Source: Amphirosellinia nigrospora (taxonomy: Eukaryota; Ascomycota; Sordariomycetes; Xylariales; Xylariaceae). Taken from it: a DNA stretch of 64,000 nucleotides. Under the pieces are notes generated by a model, which was not told the origin of the DNA, did not search any database, and saw nothing but the letters and a program-made list of their open reading frames with translations. Location: assembly GCA_004123355.1 (NCBI GenBank), contig SCHM01000002.1:9769569-9833568 (forward strand), in the 5' to 3' direction. Below, piece after piece: positions 35,449 through 46,599 of the stretch. Positions within the stretch are counted from its first letter, which is position 1. Every line of letters starts with the position of its first letter. The translations under genes and the position numbers were made by a program.

Positions 35449-38400
35449 TTGTCGCCCATAAGGTGATTTTCTGCCTTACGCTGATACCCCGAATATAATG
35501 CATTGATGAGGCTCTTTTTCCACTAAGGCATTCTTCATCCAAACTATAATTGTGAGGCTACGGTGGCCCGGCGTTGTTGGGGCATCGTGGCCTTCCCGCA
35601 ATGTCAATTTAGTCTTCTCATCCAATTTCCAATCCCATCTTTTCATACTGTCACTTTTGTTCTTGAATTCTGCTCTCCGTTCCGTGGCCTGCTTTGAGGT
35701 GTCCTGCAACGAGCACTGGAATATGGCATAACCTTCCAGTAACGCTCCGTCGCATAACCGTGACTCCGCAGTGACAATTTCGAGTGAAAGTAATATTTGC
35801 CCATTTGACTCATTCCCCTACGCTTGCGGTGCTCTTTATTCCCCGGGCTCCTACCTCTTTCACCCAGAGTCAAAGTGGCAGCGGCCACTTCCATTGACTT
35901 ATGATCGAAAATCTAGCGCGCAGGAAGTGCATTTTCGTCAGTTTGTCAAGACGAATTGTGCCGTCGGTTGCCAATTCTAACTCCCTTTATGCCCTTCGGT
36001 GTTATGTCCGTCCCTCCTACTTTACCCTTATTGTGACACTGGGATCATCAGGGATTGACCTGTCTACTTAAGGGCTCAGAGGAGTCGGTTGTTTTCGAAC
36101 ATAATAGGGGAAGGGTTTGTGGGCTGGAGCGGATGCTTATAGTGAGCGATCACCCAATGCTTCGTTATCGGCATTTGCTATATTCTCGGCGAATATCAAC
36201 GTCGATCGAGAACTGCGTACATTCGAAATCGAGTAAAGAGTGTTCGACCCCATCTCGTTCAGGGCTTTCTTTGGTTAAATGCACGCACCAGAGGCAACAT
36301 CCAAGAACTGGTGTTGTTCCCAAAAGCAAGGAATTTTGCGTTGTTACCGATAGCTATGAGTGGCGACGAATGTAACCCTTCAACTGCGTGCAATGAACAT
36401 GCGTCATCAATGGAGGGCTAACGAGGTTTTACGATATCGACGGATCGAAATGACTATGAAATCCATAATAACACTTCATGTCACTTATTGATCTCCTATA
36501 TAAACGTCCTCGCAAAAACAAAGTCGGTTATGAAAGCCTTGCTCTTCATCAACTAATCGCGTTCAACTTGATGCTTCTCTTACCACGGCGGTTTTAAAGT
36601 GGACTACCCAAACCCATTAACACGGAACACTCATCTCCTCGGACATATTAAACCAAAATGTTGAGTCGCGAAGGAATTAACCGTGGTCACGGTTGATTGA
36701 TCCTCTGTGATCTAGCATACACCTTGTTAGCCCCTATATCAGCATCTTGACTAGCGAAATCTAGTCATTAGAGCTTGGGGCATGTACCCTGACGATCAGT
36801 ATGAGGAGGAGTTCAAGGGCCTCAGAGTAACGTGTCAGTATTCCCTGGGTACAAGGAGCAAATCATCCCAGAGTCGATTTGTATGATAGCATCATGTTCC
36901 ATTAGACCACCAAGATCATATAGTAATTGAGCTTCATATTTGAGCAAGATCATTTCCGTTTTATATTAGATTTACGACAACTAACAGCTCAGCGGGCTTT
37001 TTCAACTCATTTGAAACCCCATCGTTGAATGTCAGCAGTGTGGCCTCGATAATTCGTTCCTCTATTCTCGTTAGTCCTCGTAAAGATAAATGCCAGCGAA
37101 AGCCAACCTTGAAGAAAGAAGTGGTGCAGTTCTCAATTCACGCAAGTAAATTTACCAGCTAAATGTGTAATTGTTAGTATAAAGTTTGCGTGGCATAAAA
37201 TAGTCGAAGTGAGGAGGGCGAGGCCTTGTATGTATGGGTATGACGCAATAAGCACGATTAATGAGATATAGCTACAGAGTGTTTAAGGTCGGTCGTTCAC
37301 TCACTGTGTTTATTATAGAATATATATATATATATACTTTAACTATCATGAATCGTTAATTTTCGGTTTGTGGTGAAATATATGTTGGTTCTTGTTGTCC
37401 TATGGTCTGTCTATAAGTTACAAGTGGATGGTTGTTAATTCTAGTCATGTAAAGGGTAGATTCAAGCACAACTATCTTGGTGCTCACACCGCATCGAACT
37501 TGAAGTTTATCGAATCAAGCGGATCACGAGAACATGCGAATGACAATTTCAAAGCAAGCGCAAGTCTATCATCGTAGAGGTGCTCTCACTACCTATGAGT
37601 TACGATATCACTTTCCCTCAGTTCAAAAAATCATAAGATGAGCATAAGCAAGAATTCGCTCAAGAGAATGGTATATTCTGCCGGAAACCCTATTCCTCTT
37701 ACTCGATGTCGCCAACTCAGACAGACTGCTGTCCTCCAACGGCGACGAGATTTAGTTGGAAAGATATGTCAGCTCGACTTTTGTATCTGATGTAATATGA
37801 TGACGGGAGTCTACATGCTCTTCGAATCCTAAGCTAATTGGAAGACGACATAAAATCCGATACCGCCGAGTCCTACGGATGTACCGAGGCCATCCAGGTC
37901 CCCTTGTATTATATAAATATATGTTGCAGAACGACGCCACTGTCACAGCTAATAGAGCAACGACGATTACAACAAATGCCAATGCACAGAGGCGAAATTT
38001 TCACATGATTTTGGTCGTTCTGACTATGAGTGAGTTGGAATAGGCCCATAGAAAGAAGGGGTTCGGAATAGGTACCGATCTTATGATCATTCGACGACTA
38101 TGGCTAACTATCGGCGCCTTCCGGATTGCTCAGTTCTACGACAACGAAGTGCAAGTATGGAGTGGAAATGGCGACTGGAAGACCTTACTTAGTAGGTAGG
38201 GCCTAAAATAGCGGTTTACATATATAGAGTGCTCATGAGGGGACCCTAGTCAACTATTCCCATGTCATCGTTTATAAGCTTAAGTTGTGAGGCACCGTCG
38301 CATTTGATTTACTATGCTTGGTTGAACTCAATTCGAATGTCATATGCGTGGTTCCTTGTACATGTTCAATTGACTTTCTAGGAATATAACTCAATCTGCG

Positions 38401-39254
38401 CCTATTCCCATTAGATCATTTATTTCCGAATGTGAGTGGCGATTTATCTCTCGCTTCACTGGATACACTCACTAGATTATTGATACATGTACTGTTCCTC
38501 AACCCTGCATCCACTTTATTTGATTTGATAGAATGCTAAACATCATACCAAAGTATCATCCATTGAGTACAAGTGTTTAGCGTCTACTTACACAGATACT
38601 ACATAACTTGAGGTACACACCTATGTATAAAGATCATATGAGATTTAGGTTGAGGTGATGAGTGAGAAGCTGAGGGCGGGGTAATTACGGCTCGACCCCA
38701 CTACATGAGAGGGTTTGAGAAGGTTTATGCAGCGCTAACAGCCCTGGCCCGTGCCAGGTACCGGTACATGTCACCATCCAGGAACTAAACAGGCTCCAAG
38801 AGGCTCCAAGATGCTAGCCCTTGGTCCCGTTCGAAAATCGAGGGCTCTCAGCAATCATGGGCGAAAAGCGTGCAGAGCTTGTAGTACTCAGATTGGTGCC
38901 TTGGGGCTTGAATATTAATATTGCGAATACAAATCATATGTTCCTGCTCGTTCAATCGTATCCTGCTGTGTGATGTAGGACCCGGCATCTAGTGCCGTCA
39001 TTCGTGATCCCTTTGTCATATGTCGGCACTGGTGGCGTTGTGTCATGAAGCTACCCGCTCTGCATGCATAGCCTGATCAGAACCCTCCAGTCGAGTGCCT
39101 CTGTTTCCAAAATTCCTCGCCTCGCCTCGCTCACGGGTGATGGCTAGCCATTTAGTATGGGTAGTCTGATATCTCTCTGGTGGCGCAGGCGTGTTTCTAG
39201 GGAGGAAAGTCGCCTCCCGTGTTGTGTAAATTATGTTAGATTTCGATACCCCTT
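35449..39254. other. intergenic, gene-poor
   Basis: No gene supported over 3.8 kb. Contains a TA run near 37320-37337. Open frames are under 110 codons and without motifs. 35449-35700 is probably the MCM1 3' untranslated region. Confidence 0.45.
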
Positions 39255-39894
39255 TTAATGCTCGCCGGTTCCGCTGTACACCCTGCCCACAAGCAGGCTA
39301 CCTAAGAATGTCCCACCCAACACGGCGAGGAAGTATCCCACGTTCATGGTCATGACAGCTAACATGCTACACGGGGCACAGTTAGGACTATTCATCTCCT
39401 AGAAATCCAAGATACTATGACGTAGTGCTGGGGCGTACTTACAGTAGATATCCAACGCCAGTAATTACGGTATCCAAGGCGGCACGCAAGGGGTCGACGG
39501 ACAGTCTAAAGGGGCGGTTGATTTGCTTTGCGCGCTGGACGACAAAAACATCCTCTTCGACCCCATTCTCAGTAAGCGTCATTCGCTTGGAGAGATCGTC
39601 GCGGGAGAGCTGTTCTGACGCAGGGAGTTTGCCTTGCACGACGACGTAGCGGCGACGCATTTCGGCATCCAGCCACCGGGCCTCCGCCAGTGCCTTGGCC
39701 GCTAATAGAAAACGGAACAGGGTGCCTAAGAATATGAGGAATATAATGGTGCCCGCGTAGGTGCCTGTGGTCTTGGGCGTCCAGGCGTCGGAGTAGAGGG
39801 CTGTCATCAGGTCGTTGTTGAAGACCGACATGTGCCCCGAGTGCGAGTCTGATGACGACGACCCCATGTCCATTTCATCGTGATTGTGTGCCAT
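39255..39894 (-). CDS. Ctr-family high-affinity copper transporter
   Basis: Three-pass copper(I) importer that forms trimers in the plasma or vacuolar membrane. Exon 1 (39443-39894) starts MAHNHDEMDMGSSSSDSHSG, a His/Met-rich copper-binding N-terminus. The first membrane span is TYAGTIIFLIFLGTLFRFLL, and a charged cytosolic loop follows. Exon 2 (39255-39366) carries MLAVMTMNVGYFLAVLGGTF, with the pore-lining Met-x3-Met, and the GGTFLGS packing motif (Gly-x3-Gly) of the third span. Intron 39367-39442 (GTAAGT..GTGTAG, branch CCTAAC), phase 2. About 187 aa, normal for Ctr4/Ctr2-like fungal members. No frame errors. Vacuolar versus plasma membrane type cannot be told; the few N-terminal Met motifs lean to the Ctr2-like vacuolar type. 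Confidence 0.9.
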
Positions 39895-41933
39895 TTTTAC
39901 GGGCTTGTCGGGTATTGAGTATGGACTTGTTGTTTTTGTGCTCTGAGGTGAGCGACGAGGCCGCAGACTCTTCGGTTTACGGTCGGCTGGAAAGAGAGGA
40001 GGGCGAGCGCCTCAGATAGACGATGCGCACAGCTCGCGAAATAAGGACGGATAAGTCCCCAACGAAGTCGGCAGATTCTTTTTTCGAGTTCTCACTTTGC
40101 CCACCTGGGAAAAATAGTGTCGATTATAATACCATACGCGTTCAGATGGTGTAGCAGGCTATGAAGGACAGGCGACCAGGAAACCTGAGAATGATGTAGA
40201 TGGGTAAGTGGAAGGCGTAGCTCCTCGTTCGCAAGATGCAGGGTGGTTACCAGTTATCCCTAGCGGTGGTACAAAATACAACAAAGTGTCCCACAAGTGG
40301 GGATTTAGCAGGTTCGGGCACATGTAACTAAATATTAGTGAACAAAAACGTATTGACTGCCAGCCATAGGCCGCTTTCTTATTAAATAGTCAGATCTCAA
40401 TCGCCTCTCATGTTTTCTTGCTCAAATGCGCTCACAGCGTTAAGCAGATACCGGTATCTCGTAGTGCGGGCCTAGACCCACCAAACCTTTCTCTCCCAGC
40501 TTCTAAGTGGCGGGGCCCCTGTAAATCTGTCCTGATTTGGCAATTTCCAGGTGTGGACTTCATTATCTTTCAAGTACAGGTACATAGCCAATCCGAGCAA
40601 GACCCCACTACAGCGATACCACGAGCAATCAACTCGTACACCTGCTTGATATACCAATATTTTCAAACTACCTAATTGACCAGTACCCAAATCTGAAGGT
40701 TTATCTCCGACTAAAATTTATACATATAAACTCCCCTTCTCTAGTTTCTTCTCTTCTCTACATCTGAATAGTGTGTATGTTGGATCAGTAAGCCGCAAAG
40801 AAGGTTATTCACGAGCCCTGGTTGCCACATTCTTATGCGCAATATATTCACAGCAAGCAGAGGTATGAAGTAAGATCTCTATTTACTATCTAGTGAATGA
40901 AAAACCACAAATAGAGACCTGTACGAATATATTTACCTGTCCTGAACTACCTAGGTACGTTTGGAAATGTGCACCTTGTCGTTTGCTGTCCTGTTCTCGT
41001 TGTCATCATGCACTAGATAAGTGCATGATGTACTGCTCTTGCGAGCTATTGAACTATTGTAATAAGAATATGAGCTATACGGTCGCAAGATAAGGTCCCT
41101 TTAATTGCTTCTAAACGAAAATGACTGTGAACTCAGTTACCAGAAATCCACTAACACGACCACAACTGATCCAGATATGGAATATACAAAGCGTTTCTAC
41201 TATAGACAGGGATGAAAAGAAGGATAGTTTAAGAAATTGACTGATTTATAACCCTTATGGTCAAGGAGTGCCATATAGAGTCCATAGCTAGATCTACAGC
41301 GGATCCAGATTGAGATAATGTGACAAGAGCTTATGCTCAAGTGCTTGAAACTTGTGGCTCTACTTCCTGACTTCAATGTAACCTCGTCAATTCACCACGA
41401 AGATGACCAGGATGAGTGAAAAATTATTTTCGAGCCATAATCTCTGACATGACATAGCTGTGTCGATATGAAATCTGAGATGGTGCTGTTATGTGTCAGG
41501 TTTATCCGTCTAATACACTTGTTTAATTTAGATAGCCTCTTCAGAAGGATTTGTTTATTAGTATCCTATTTAGGAATACAGCAAACCATGCGATGCTTAC
41601 CCGAAAACGAATGAAAAACGGCCCCGTGGCTATACCTTATGATATTCTATTGACTACGTAGTGGAAGCTTAAAATGTGACAGGTGAAGTAGTTGTGGTTC
41701 ATATGACGTTGCTAGTTCAGCGGCTAATATCCAACCCAATCCTTCCGGGCTGCATCCCAAACACCCAACTCATCGGGCTCATAGCTAGGGATTTTAAAAT
41801 CCCAGTCGGGAGCCCAGAGGTTTTGATGGTATGTTGGGTCCGACTAAGCATCAGGTGTTAGTGACATTTATTTTAGTAGGAATATAGATGAAATGATTCA
41901 AGGCCGGTACAATAATATAGGAGGGAACGTTTC
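39895..41933. other. intergenic, no gene seen
   Basis: Promoter side of the copper transporter followed by AT-richer DNA. No copper-responsive element is called. Open frames under 90 codons, without motifs. Confidence 0.5.
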
Positions 41934-42347
41934 CTATTTGTAGAAGTCGGGGCTTTCTCTCCGGCATCGGGACAGGGAAACAAAATTTCTTAGAATACTA
42001 ACCGTTATTAGTTTATCTCGATGACCTTCCAAAATACCACAAACCCTAAGAATTTCGGAGAACCATGGTTTTGAGACTAATACATTCGACTCAACCACCA
42101 CTCGAATTGCGTTGCGCAAGACGGAAATGATATCGAGATGGTCGAAGATGGCAATAGGTTGACTGCCTGTATCTATAGGATCGAATAGTTCACTGGCTCT
42201 GCAGCTTTTAACGTTGTCGAAAAAGTCAGGCAAGATATCAATATGCGGTAGCAAGGGAGCCCGGGCACTAGGGTGCAACTGTAATGTGATGGGGAGTTGA
42301 ATCACGTTTTCAGCCAGACGAGCTTTTCGAATAGGAATCGCTGCCAC
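41934..42347 (-). CDS. unrecognised open frame, possibly the last part of a small gene
   Basis: A 137-codon frame whose first codon is GTG, not ATG. Text such as IPIRKARLAENVIQLPITLQ, DILPDFFDNVKS, FDHLDIISVLRNAIRVVVES and EILRVCGILEGHRDKLITVS looks protein-like, with alternating hydrophobic residues. An ATG at 42379 (MTELLISGSGS) lies in another frame just upstream; one base change or an intron would join them. It lies just downstream of the metallopeptidase-like gene on the same strand. Family unknown; could be a separate gene or a chance frame. Confidence 0.4.
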   Translation of the reverse strand: MAAIPIRKARLAENVIQLPITLQLHPSARAPLLPHIDILPDFFDNVKSCRASELFDPIDTGSQPIAIFDHLDIISVLRNAIRVVVESNVLVSKPWFSEILRVCGILEGHRDKLITVSILRNFVSLSRCRRESPDFYK

Positions 42348-42430
42348 TGCCAGATATCAAGAGCTCAGTCATCTTCTGTAATCATATATGGAAGGCTACT
42401 AACCCACACAGGTGCTGGATCAGGAAATAT

Positions 42431-45186
42431 TTAAGGCCTCGGATACATACTCATAAGTAAACCTAGAATAATATGGTTAGTAATAATTTCAGGAACCTCT
42501 AGGTGGCGAGCGACTGGGGTTCCGTACCAATACAATGAACTATCCAATCGAAAGATGGCGGAAGTAGAGCCGCAATATACGTGTCCCTCTCGGTTGGCCA
42601 AGTTATACTTCTAGTTAGCTCATCCGATATTTGCGCGCAACGAATCTCGTTTCCCTTGCGAAACTCCCTCCCAAATTCAGATATTGATTCCAAGATGTCT
42701 ATCTTCGACCACTATTGTCCAGGGAAGTTAGCAGAAGTAGCGAGAATCAACGTATGGAAGTTTTGGTTCCAAGGGATTTATTCCACTTACCGGCGAACCC
42801 AGCCAGATTTGTTTAGCTTCCCGGTACCACTGTAACACCGAAAGTTAGCAATGTATATTTTCAGATGCTCTTTTTACTGGTTAGATGCGTGAGAGACTTC
42901 AAAGATTCCGAGTAGAAGCGTGCGGTGGTCTCAATGACCATCAATGGAAAAAATTTATCCGACGGATTAACTCACTGGGAGACGTAACCCATTCCAGGTG
43001 TACCTCCAGTATCTCCATGATTCAACTTCATTGACATTACATATCAGCATTTACCCTTCTTAAAGCAACTGTAATCAAATTCAATAACATTGGATGAGTC
43101 TATAACAAGATTCTTCATCAGAGTACGGAGAGGGGTATGATAATACCTTGGCAACAACTTACCTATTTCATGTTCGCCAGGTTCTAGCTCACCGCGGGAA
43201 AATTTCCCCCCATCAATGTAAATATCTTGCCAGGAAAACGGGGTCTTCGGGTCAAACTCGGATGTGCCAGCTATCAATCGGCTTCTATGGAAGAAATTAT
43301 CGCTTTTACGAGGTATGTTCGCGTCCTCCCAGAAGGATTTGGATAGTAGTTTCGAGGAATACAACGCTGAATGCGCGCTGATGACGACGTCTTGGACCAG
43401 CGAAAATATTGGATGGTTTTGTATCCTGTATCCCATACCAGTATGTCCGGGGGGTTGGGATAAAAATGGCCAGGAGTGGTGATGTGCTCCTAATGGGTAA
43501 CGCCCATTGGGGTCTTTATCAAAGTCAGCGACCGCACTATCTCCTCTCACGCTGAGGGATCTAGGATAGGCACTAGGTATGATTTTGGGTCTTACGAAGG
43601 TTCGTTATGACGCCGCCAAAAATGCGTTGTTCTATAGCGTAACCTAGCTCGGATATCCCGTCAAAATCTATGAACTATGCAAGTTGCCATAGTATTAGCT
43701 ATGAAACGACTATTGTACCCTATCGGGGCTCCTGGGAGATAATGATGACAGCTACCTACAGGCTCAGGGTCTATGCCACCACGACCCGGAGTTCTCGGGC
43801 GCTCTGTAGGGAAAACCTGGTCGTGCCGGTTCTGCCCGAGGGCATGCATCAATTCGTGTAAAATCTGCACGGAAATACTTGTTATTGATATATTGTTCTG
43901 ATGACACAGTATCATACTTATACTTACGGTTCGTGTAAGCTGCAACTGCAACTGACAACGCTCGGCTAGTGTGATGTCGTCTCCCATCAGCGTCTGTATC
44001 ATGTTGGTTCCAAGAGTAATGACATTGCCATAATCCGGCCAATGCGCGCCATTGTCTGATGGATCATCTGTAAAGCCCCACTGAAGTTTCTTTGGTTAGC
44101 GACTGTCCTTTTTGTACAGGCGTGATAGGAGCCAAAAGAATAAGGAGCAAGCCGCAACAAATGTGAGATGAGAATAGTCTACCGTTTGATTGCGTAGAAG
44201 AGTCTCCAACATAATCTTCCAATCCTCGCTCGATAATTGGGCTATATGGTCGAGGGGGCAGTCGAGTCCATTGATATCACAAAATTGCTTGTATAAGCCG
44301 TAGGAAAGAATGACCTTAGCATCAGGAAACGGTTCTGGAAAGGGCTGCATAGCGCTGGTATCGCTCCATTTAATTAACGTGCCGAACAGCATGGTGTGTA
44401 AGCTAGTCTCACTGTTCAGCATCTTCACGCTCGAGGGAACCACGATCATAACGGCCTACTCTGGGTTTCTATCGTTGATTAATGCTTTTAAAACTTCAGC
44501 CGAATCTAGTGTTAGTAATTGATGATGATAATACCCAAGAATTATCCCGAAGCTAGCAGAAGAACGAGGCATTGTGACCAAGGGAATGTTGCTCTTGAAA
44601 TATAATATGCAATACAAAATTCGAGAAATGCAGGGGGACACTAGGCTTCACTCACTTCTATCTGCTAGTTCCACAGAAATCCGCATTTTCTCCCAGAGTT
44701 TAGGCTGGTCTATGCTCCACTTCAATCAGAGTTAGTTCTTCAATTGCTCTCTTGGTGAACCAGATTTCGAAAGATTGTGAGAGGGTCGTAGTTCGTGAGA
44801 TATGAACCCAGCTGTTACACGAGAGTGCCGATTTTCAAAAGCGGTCGGGAGAGCATTTATGAGGCTTAAAAAGTACCTGTACTCACTCTTTTGCCGCCCT
44901 GTTTTTGACCATACGTATCGTACCATCTGTCTCGACGAAAAAAGATAAGCCAGTTGTCTTCGTCAACTGTTATCATGTCATCGTGAATAAGTCGATCAAT
45001 CTCTGCTAGTTTGTCATGACTTGCTTGTCGATACGGTTTGGACTACTTGAACTCCAGGGTTAGAAACTTGTCGGGTACAGCAAAATCGGAATCTGCGAGG
45101 AGGATGTAGGATTGTCGGAGTGATTGGAATAAGGGGATTCTCCATCCACGACAGAAGGTGAGAACGGAATGATTATGGATAATCAT
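42431..45186 (-). CDS. many-exon HExxH metallopeptidase-like protein, function unknown
   Basis: About a dozen exons on the minus strand. Supported exons: about 45186-44887 (HDKLAEIDRLIHDDMITVDE, LIFFRRDRWYDTYG), 44719-44656, 44505-44183 (LHTMLFGTLIKWSD, DAKVILSYGLYKQFCDINGL), 44080-43928 (WGFTDDPSDNGAHWPDYGN, TLAERCQLQLQLTRT), 43864-43760 (ILHELMHALGQ), 43674-43596 (DFDGISELGYAIEQRIFGG), 43543-43163 (PNGRYPLGAHHHSWPFL, SRLIAGTSEFDPKTPFSWQD), 43099-43055, 42829-42791, 42711-42528 and 42462-42431. Introns of 52-167 bp mostly have GTAAGT/GTGAGT-type donors, and most phases agree. The HELMH motif plus a downstream ExGxAxE suggests a zinc site. A small exon (NHGDTGGTPGMGYVS) lies near 43000; its joins are unresolved. 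Two in-frame TAG codons (45043-45045 and 44456-44458) interrupt the gene. The true start is unsure. Confidence 0.6.
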
Positions 45187-45858
45187 ACCCCAGGCCGCCA
45201 GTGCCCTCCAGGTAACAGCCCTCTGTCGGAAAATCTAACGTATTGCATCAAGGGACCGTACTGCCACAGCTTAAAGCCTCTGTGAGTCTCGCTCTGCTTC
45301 TGTTCGATATGGAAAAGCCTATGAATATCGTTTTGGTGATCGAATTTCCCACATTTTTGGCGCTCAGATTCAGATATTGGCTCAGCGAAAAACTTAGGAT
45401 CCAAACGCGGGTGGCCTGCATGATATCCTGAGTGCTGCATCACTCCTTCTTCTAGAGTAGATTCATTTTCCTGAGATACGCCGTATCGTTGCGCCCAAGG
45501 CGACAAAGGCTCTCTCGATTGTCCAGCCATGAGGACCAGTGATAATACAGAAGCGAGATTAAAATCATAAGTCGTTCTGAAGCAAAGCTCCAACCCAATA
45601 ACGACGATAGCCTCGAAGATCAGTAATAATTTCCAGTAATGCTCCTAGTACAAGCTGGTGATTGTTGAAAAAGGCTGTGATAAAGCAGAATCAAGCCGCA
45701 AACGGTATTCTCGGGCCAGTGCTCACCTATGGACAATTATCTTTGACGAGAACAAAGGCATAAAAGGACATTGTGTGGCTCATCAGGGTGAGTAATGCTG
45801 CAATAACAATAATGAATGTTGAAATAGGTATAGGAATGATTTGAATTGAAGTTGTCAT
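45173..45858 (-). CDS. membrane protein of unknown family, about 210 aa
   Basis: Exon 1 (45727-45858) starts at ATG 45858: MTTSIQIIPIPISTFIIVIA then ALLTLMSHTMSFYAFVLVK, a strongly hydrophobic segment. Intron 45645-45726 (GTGAGC..TACTAG, phase 0). Exon 2 begins EHYWKLLLIFEAIVVIGLEL (second span) and NLASVLSLVLMAG (third), then a soluble part: WAQRYGVSQENESTLEEG, HRGFKLWQYGPLMQYVRFSD. After a frame shift near 45230-45238 it reads TEGCYLEGTGGLGYDYP to TAA 45173-45175. The last codon of exon 1 is TAG (45727-45729), so as read the gene is broken once there and once by the shift. It overlaps the presumed start of the metallopeptidase-like gene by about 14 bases, so the two could instead be one gene. 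Family unknown. Confidence 0.5.
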
Positions 45859-46364
45859 CTTCAACCCTTACGACCTTGTTTTATCCAGTATTGAGTATTG
45901 CCCGTTATCTATCGTGGGCCTAGCTTTTAAATGCCTGATTCTAGGTAGTACTGATAAAATATTGATAGACATTGAAATGAGGAAGAGGCGTTTGAGCTTA
46001 GCTTCGGCTACTAATTGTACAATAAAGCAAAGTAGTACCGGCGATTAGCTTAAGACAGTGTACCTAATATACTAATAGAGGGGCGAGGACAAAGTTTTAT
46101 CTCTAGTCGGGGCGCTGAAGGCTTTAATAACGGGGCTGTTGCAACGAACATCTTTGCAATGCGCTCGTTGGACCAGAATATAAATAGGTACTTATGCTTG
46201 ATATTCAGAGCTTACACAGCAATTCATTCTATTGTGTCGTCTATCTACATATGGAGGAATAGCAACGATAGTAGTATAGGGAGGTAATTATAGGGATCCG
46301 TATAAAGCTAGCTATCTACGAAACAAAGCGCTATAGCTGGTGACTATCATCATGTTCTTTAGTT
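45859..46364. other. intergenic, flank of the transposon
   Basis: Promoter side of the membrane-protein gene, then plain AT-rich DNA up to the 8-bp target duplication (46357-46364) of the hAT-like element. No gene seen. Confidence 0.55.
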
Positions 46365-46398
46365 TAGGGTTTGGACTTTTTACCCAAAACCTAATAAC

Positions 46399-46599
46399 TG
46401 TTGGATTACGCACCAACTAGTGATCTACCTATACATTACTAAATAGATTACCCGGTTGCTTACTTAATATATATAGCAGTGCGCCGGGGCTTAACTAGTA
46501 GCTAGTGCTCCCGTTAAGTACTTTATACTAGAAATACTTTAATTAAGTTTAGCAGCGATATATAAATAGATTAATATATATATATTATTAAATCTAACA
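46399..46599. repeat. left LTR
   Basis: About 201 bp, starting TGTTGGATTACG and ending TTAAATCTAACA, so with the short inverted TGTTGG/CTAACA-type ends usual for LTRs. It matches the right LTR at roughly 80-85% by eye, with differences mainly transitions. Confidence 0.88.

Noticed and set aside
37320-37337. TA microsatellite as origin or regulatory site
   Set aside because: Simple dinucleotide run with no supporting context.
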